A stretch of 64,000 bases of DNA from Plantactinospora soyae (GTDB lineage Bacteria > Actinomycetota > Actinomycetes > Mycobacteriales > Micromonosporaceae), in assembly GCF_014874095.1 (NCBI RefSeq), contig NZ_JADBEB010000001.1:4402001-4466000 (forward strand). Reading direction: 5' to 3'. Positions 63,336-64,000 of the stretch are shown piece after piece. The position numbers and the translations under genes were made by a program. Within the stretch, counting starts at the first letter, position 1, and each line of letters begins with the position of its first letter. Below the pieces are notes generated by a model. It was given only the letters and a program-made list of their open reading frames with translations, was not told the DNA's origin and made no database searches.

Positions 63336-64000
63336 ATGGCACAGGACTCCGGGACCCGGACCCTCATCTCGCACGCCCAGCTCCGGCGCGGGCGCGGCAA
63401 GTTCCTCTACTGGACGCTGCTCGCCGTCGTCGTCGTGGTGTTCACGCTCGTCTTCCTCGGGCCGCTGTACTGGATGGTCACCGGTGCGCTGAAGTCCGGT
63501 CAGGAGATCGCGCAGACCCCGCCGTCGCTGTTCCCGAAGGACCCCCAGCCGCAGAACTACATCGACGCGTGGAACAACCTCGACCTCGCCAAGCTGCTCT
63601 TCAACACGTTCTACTACGCGGCCGGCGCGCTGGTGTTCCAGCTCGTCCTCGACACCGCCGCGGCGTACAGCCTGTCGAAGCTCCGACCGATCTTCGGCAA
63701 CGCGATCCTCGGCCTGATGCTGGCGACGCTGATGATCCCGGCGATGGTGCTCATCGTCCCGCAGTACGTGACCGTGATCGACCTGCCGATCGTGCACATC
63801 AACCTGCTCGACTCGCCCTTCGTGATCTGGCTGCCCCTGGTCGCGAACGCGTTCAACATCTTCCTGCTGAAACGGTTCTTCGACTCGATCCCGGAGGAGC
63901 TGATGTCGGCGGCCGTGATGGACGGGGCGACGCCGCTGCGTACGCTCTGGTCGATCATCCTGCCGATGTCGCGCCCCATCCTCGGCGTCGTCTCGATCTT
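63336..64000 (+). CDS. sugar ABC permease 2, cut by window end
   Basis: The visible 221 codons are MalG-like: LYWTLLAVVVVVFTLVFLGP as first span and a coupling loop LMSAAVMDGATPLRTLWSI near the cut. The frame is open at base 64000. The ATG at 63336 is 12 bases after the previous stop, so it is in the same operon. Confidence 0.88.
   Translation, partial: MAQDSGTRTLISHAQLRRGRGKFLYWTLLAVVVVVFTLVFLGPLYWMVTGALKSGQEIAQTPPSLFPKDPQPQNYIDAWNNLDLAKLLFNTFYYAAGALVFQLVLDTAAAYSLSKLRPIFGNAILGLMLATLMIPAMVLIVPQYVTVIDLPIVHINLLDSPFVIWLPLVANAFNIFLLKRFFDSIPEELMSAAVMDGATPLRTLWSIILPMSRPILGVVSI

Overview
The window is high-GC DNA with frequent GTG and TTG starts, GGAGG-type ribosome binding sites, many secreted Sec-type proteins and 4-base stop/start overlaps. 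Together with SARP/AfsR, SigE-family sigma, DUF574 methyltransferase, TIGR03089 and PadR families this points to a filamentous actinomycete, most likely Micromonosporaceae. That is an inference from family content; no rRNA or tRNA is present to confirm it.

Layout. 1-5.2 kb: 3' part of an AfsR/SARP-like ATPase regulator, a secreted I36-type inhibitor, a lipoprotein and a secreted beta-helix protein. 5.3-11.6 kb: small genes (DUF1905, YciI, TIGR03089, two secreted or membrane proteins, a nucleotidyltransferase) mixed with decayed genes: a phosphotransferase that lost its N-lobe, the last 50 codons of an SDR epimerase and a possible IS6-type fragment. 11.8-17.2 kb: DUF574 methyltransferase, a PadR gene with a self-overlapping operator and its membrane partner, an LPXTG surface protein and a SUKH protein. 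17.2-21.0 kb: a four-gene minus-strand set (ABC ATPase, permease, sensor kinase, NarL-type regulator). 21.1-29.4 kb: VOC protein, SigE-family sigma with a HAF-repeat membrane protein, a large subtilase, and a rifampicin-monooxygenase-like gene preceded by a 19-codon leader ORF and a hairpin.

29.5-37.8 kb: housekeeping-type or orphan genes (DUF72, MmcQ/YjbR, histone H1-like protein, membrane sulfatase, secreted EEP nuclease, a doubled P-loop kinase, SUMF1-domain protein, methyltransferase). 37.9-45.9 kb is a coherent arabinan-use locus: a divergent LacI regulator with a perfect 16-bp operator, a binding protein, two permeases, a GH51 arabinofuranosidase and a GH43 endo-arabinanase with a ricin-type domain. 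46.0-49.2 kb: a DivIVA-like coiled-coil protein with a heptad repeat tail, a fused MMPL/sensor-kinase relic and an amphi-Trp protein. 49.4-60.2 kb: a rhamnogalacturonan lyase, a second DUF574 methyltransferase, a giant GH92 mannosidase, a CBM2 beta-helix protein and a secreted repeat protein. 60.9-64 kb: a second sugar ABC importer cut by the window end.

Taken together, the right half is dominated by breakdown and import of plant cell-wall polysaccharide (pectin side chains, arabinan, mannose-containing glycans). The left half carries stress, resistance and signalling genes and a patch of gene decay. The most unusual regulatory structure is the leader ORF, hairpin and upstream inverted repeat in front of the rifampicin-monooxygenase-like gene.
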